64,000 bases of DNA, from assembly GCF_000225525.1 (NCBI RefSeq), contig NZ_AGBF01000020.1:1-64000 (forward strand), given 5' to 3'. The position numbers were made by a program, and so were the translations under genes. Below, one piece after another: positions 63,555-64,000 of this stretch. Positions within the stretch are counted from its first letter, which is position 1; the number at the start of each line of letters is the position of its first letter. Under the pieces are notes generated by a model. The model saw only the letters and a list, made by a program, of their open reading frames with translations, was not told where the DNA came from and did not search any database. Source of the stretch: Streptomyces zinciresistens K42 (GTDB taxonomy: Bacteria > Actinomycetota > Actinomycetes > Streptomycetales > Streptomycetaceae).

Positions 63555-64000
63555 TCACTCCGGGATCAGGTCGCGCAGGTTTTCCGGCGTCACGACCGTC
63601 GAGTCCGGGTGCAGTCCGTCCGGGCGGGCCAGACCGATGTAGGTGACCGGGCCCTCGGGCACCGCCCCGCCGTCCCACACGGTCGTCTCCGCCGCGCCCA
63701 TCAGGCCGGTGAGGTGGCGCACCGTCAGCCGCCGCCGCTCCACGATCCCGCGCAGCAGCGTCGCCACGGTCACCCGGCTGCCCTCGACCCGGTTGGCCGT
63801 GGGACTGCCGCTCAGGTACAGGTGCAGCCACGTGGCGTGCCAGCGGCCGTCCTCGCCCCGCCGGAAGGCCAGGGGCAGCGCCACCCGGCCGGGACCGCGC
63901 AGCTCCGACTTCATGCGCACGGTACGCGGCTCGAAGGGCCTACCCTTCTGCTCGCCCTCACGCACCATGAACCCGAAGAACGACTCCTCGACCTCCTCGA
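63555..64000 (-). CDS. Unknown protein, C-terminal part (runs off the window)
   Basis: The frame is open from the window's right edge to a stop at 63555, giving about 148 visible residues. An ATG at 63968 has no ribosome site and the upstream frame (EEVEESFFGF) reads as protein, so the true start is likely beyond 64000. Segments: MKSELRGPGRVALPLAFRRGEDGRWHATWLHLYLSG (read in parts), TVATLLRGIVERRRLTVRHLTGL and VTPENLRDLIPE. Soluble, mixed fold; no family recognised. Convergent with paaE. Confidence 0.6.
   Translation of the reverse strand, partial: EEVEESFFGFMVREGEQKGRPFEPRTVRMKSELRGPGRVALPLAFRRGEDGRWHATWLHLYLSGSPTANRVEGSRVTVATLLRGIVERRRLTVRHLTGLMGAAETTVWDGGAVPEGPVTYIGLARPDGLHPDSTVVTPENLRDLIPE

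Overview
The window is chromosomal DNA from a Streptomyces-like actinomycete. It is very GC-rich with GC-saturated third codon positions and frequent GTG/TTG starts. It also carries families typical of that group: conservon-type GTPase and roadblock proteins, DUF6397, DUF5709, a SKI2-type DExH helicase, an F420/PPOX-type oxidoreductase and a GAF-domain regulator next to an aldehyde dehydrogenase. Long open frames opposite real genes are composition shadows and were left out.

Layout. 1-1.2 kb: scar of mobile DNA, with the 5' end of an IS3-type transposase abutting a 5'-truncated tyrosine recombinase that carries one in-frame stop. 1.2-6 kb (minus): acetamidase/formamidase, N-acetylmuramoyl-alanine amidase, GAF regulator, aldehyde dehydrogenase. 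6.2-10.3 kb: xylose module (xylB-xylR divergent from xylA, with a candidate operator between them). 10.5-18.1 kb: small secreted and membrane proteins, a phytase-like protein, a broken SNF2 helicase fragment, a tannase-like esterase, hypotheticals and a methyltransferase. 18.4-21.3 kb: dispersed conservon-like genes (CvnD, CvnB) and DUF6397. 21.2-26.9 kb: TesB, helicase, metal-dependent hydrolase, L31 type B, DUF5709. 27.4-38.5 kb: a heterodimeric ABC exporter, L,D-transpeptidase, MarR regulator divergent from a second exporter, MltG-like protein, flavoprotein, YjbQ and DUF998.

38.5-50.6 kb is the most interesting part. A copper module (small membrane protein, CopA, PCuAC chaperone, Met-rich membrane protein) is followed by an ECF sigma factor and a tight six-gene operon: FecB/FecCD/FecE-type importer, asparagine-synthetase-like amidotransferase, cytochrome P450 and a DIT1/PvcA-type isonitrile synthase. 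Uptake and biosynthesis in one transcript, beside copper genes, suggest an isonitrile metallophore (possibly a chalkophore) system. This is an inference from gene content. Convergent with it, stop codon against stop codon, is a BtuFCD-like importer preceded by a clear cobalamin riboswitch.

54-64 kb: FAD-linked oxidase and MFS exporter; a repeat-rich NlpC/P60 protein that lacks the catalytic Cys and lies behind a ydaO-type (c-di-AMP) riboswitch; and the paaABCDE phenylacetyl-CoA epoxidase operon behind a PaaR-like operator. A partial unknown gene runs off the right edge.
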